A stretch of 64,000 nt of DNA, taken from contig NZ_SMAL01000002.1 in assembly GCF_004342165.1 (NCBI RefSeq), positions 186,001 through 250,000 on the forward strand, read 5' to 3'. The DNA comes from Natranaerovirga pectinivora (lineage in GTDB: Bacteria; Bacillota; Clostridia; Lachnospirales; DSM-24629). The notes under the pieces are model-generated. The model was not told the origin of the DNA, did no database searches, and worked only from the letters and a program-made list of their open reading frames with translations. How positions within the stretch are numbered: position 1 is the stretch's first letter; each line of letters opens with the position of its first letter. Positions 63,373-64,000 of the stretch are shown piece by piece. A program made the translations under genes and the position numbers.

Positions 63373-64000
63373 ATGAATAATATCGAATTTGATACAAAAA
63401 AACAAATAATTATGGACTTAGTGAGTCACCCAGAATATAGACCTTTAAAAATAAAAGAAATAGCTGCTTTGTTAGATATACCCCAGCACGACAGACATAT
63501 ATTAGATGAAGTACTGCAGACATTAATAGCAGAAGGTAAACTCATAAAAACAAAAAGAAGCAAGTACGCAGTGCCAGAAAAATTGAACTTAATATCAGGT
63601 GTATTTGAAGGCCACCCAAAAGGGTTTGGTTTTGTTGTTGTGGAAGAAGAAGAAAACGATATCTTCATACCAGGTGATAATACCAATGGTGCATTACACA
63701 AAGACAAAGTATTAATCAAAATTGTTAGTGAACCAAGTGGAAGAAGAAAAGAAGGAGAAGTTGTTCAAATCGTAGAACGTGGTGTTACAGAAGTTATTGG
63801 TACTTTTGATAAAAGCAGTAACTTTGGATTCGTAATACCAGACAATCCAAAACTCTTTAAAGATATATTCGTTTCAAAAACCAATGACAAAGGCGCTGTT
63901 ACAGGTCATAAAGTAATTGTAGAAATAACCAACTATGGTAATGAAAGACGAAGCCCAGAAGGTAGTATCACTGAAATCATTGGGCATGTAAACGATCCAG
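63373..64000 (+). CDS. rnr: Ribonuclease R, 5' part (continues past window)
   Basis: The frame stays open for 209 codons to the window's edge. It starts with an N-terminal winged helix (about 10-70: PLKIKEIAALLDIPQHDRHILDEVL). Cold-shock-type RNA-binding domains follow, with LISGVFEGHPKGFGFVVVEE and GTFDKSSNFGFVIPDNPKLFKDIFV, as in RNase R (VacB). The catalytic RNB domain lies outside. RNase R degrades structured RNA 3'-5' and works with SmpB/tmRNA in ribosome rescue. ATG 63373 has AGGTGG upstream. secG-rnr adjacency is usual, but here about 3 kb separates them. Confidence 0.93.
   Translation, partial: MNNIEFDTKKQIIMDLVSHPEYRPLKIKEIAALLDIPQHDRHILDEVLQTLIAEGKLIKTKRSKYAVPEKLNLISGVFEGHPKGFGFVVVEEEENDIFIPGDNTNGALHKDKVLIKIVSEPSGRRKEGEVVQIVERGVTEVIGTFDKSSNFGFVIPDNPKLFKDIFVSKTNDKGAVTGHKVIVEITNYGNERRSPEGSITEIIGHVNDP

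Overview
The window looks like a chromosomal stretch from a low-GC, anaerobic, fermentative, probably spore-forming Firmicute of class Clostridia. Supporting signs are the strong A/T bias, AGGAGG-type ribosome sites, AdhE, a group C-type [FeFe] hydrogenase, a C_GCAxxG_C_C protein, a SpoVB-like flippase, an IscR-NifS-NifU-MnmA cluster and a cggR-gap-pgk-tpi-gpmI-eno glycolytic cluster. A sodium/proline symporter, a Na/Pi symporter and an AblB-type acetyltransferase (N-epsilon-acetyl-beta-lysine synthesis) would suit a salt-adapted organism, but that is inference. No rRNA, tRNA or CRISPR array was seen.

Layout. 1-7.0 kb: 3' part of putP, an AI-2E family permease, and a giant two-module 2-hydroxyacyl-CoA dehydratase activase-like protein. 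7.1-9.5 kb: an ABC-2 exporter divergent from its likely TetR repressor. 9.7-11.5 kb: an amino acid permease and a small unknown protein. 11.6-18.1 kb: a BlaI/MecI repressor and M56 protease pair, followed by a DUF2318 Fe-S protein, two small membrane-anchored proteins sharing an NFGCHxEI motif, and a MacB-like permease/ATPase/permease set. Three matching operators (TACTAY-N5-GTAGTA) link the repressor to the second transcription unit. 18.2-30.2 kb: mostly single metabolic and housekeeping genes (radical SAM/SPASM, ablB, SDR, PPC/DUF296, DDAH-like, adhE, GDPD-like, tcdA, spoVB, lspA). 30.4-33.5 kb: a three-gene sensory hydrogenase operon (2Fe-2S protein, [FeFe] hydrogenase with PAS, SpoIIE-type phosphatase). 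33.6-40.9 kb, minus strand: a LacI regulator with a heterodimeric ABC exporter, and a YtrA-type GntR regulator with an ABC-2 transporter. 41.2-44.4 kb: iscR-nifS-nifU-mnmA. 44.9-48.2 kb: tandem duplicate solute-binding lipoproteins with no permease or ATPase beside them. 48.3-52.1 kb: patatin, PHP phosphatase, Na/Pi symporter. 52.2-59.9 kb: the CggR-controlled lower glycolysis cluster. 60.0-64.0 kb: secG and the start of rnr, separated by about 3 kb of IS wreckage, a secreted bacteriocin-like protein and a 50-residue membrane protein.

The least explained material is: the BlaI/M56-controlled DUF2318-ABC locus with its paired NFGCHxEI proteins; long near-perfect hairpins in the gap-pgk and pgk-tpiA gaps; a two-hairpin interspersed repeat after pgk and after secG; a promoter-terminator overlap ahead of cggR; duplicated leaders with a conserved hairpin ahead of the two solute-binding proteins; and the secG-rnr island.

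Family names come from recognising motifs by eye; no database search was run. Start codons were moved from the longest open frame to the start that has a usable Shine-Dalgarno sequence where the two differed.
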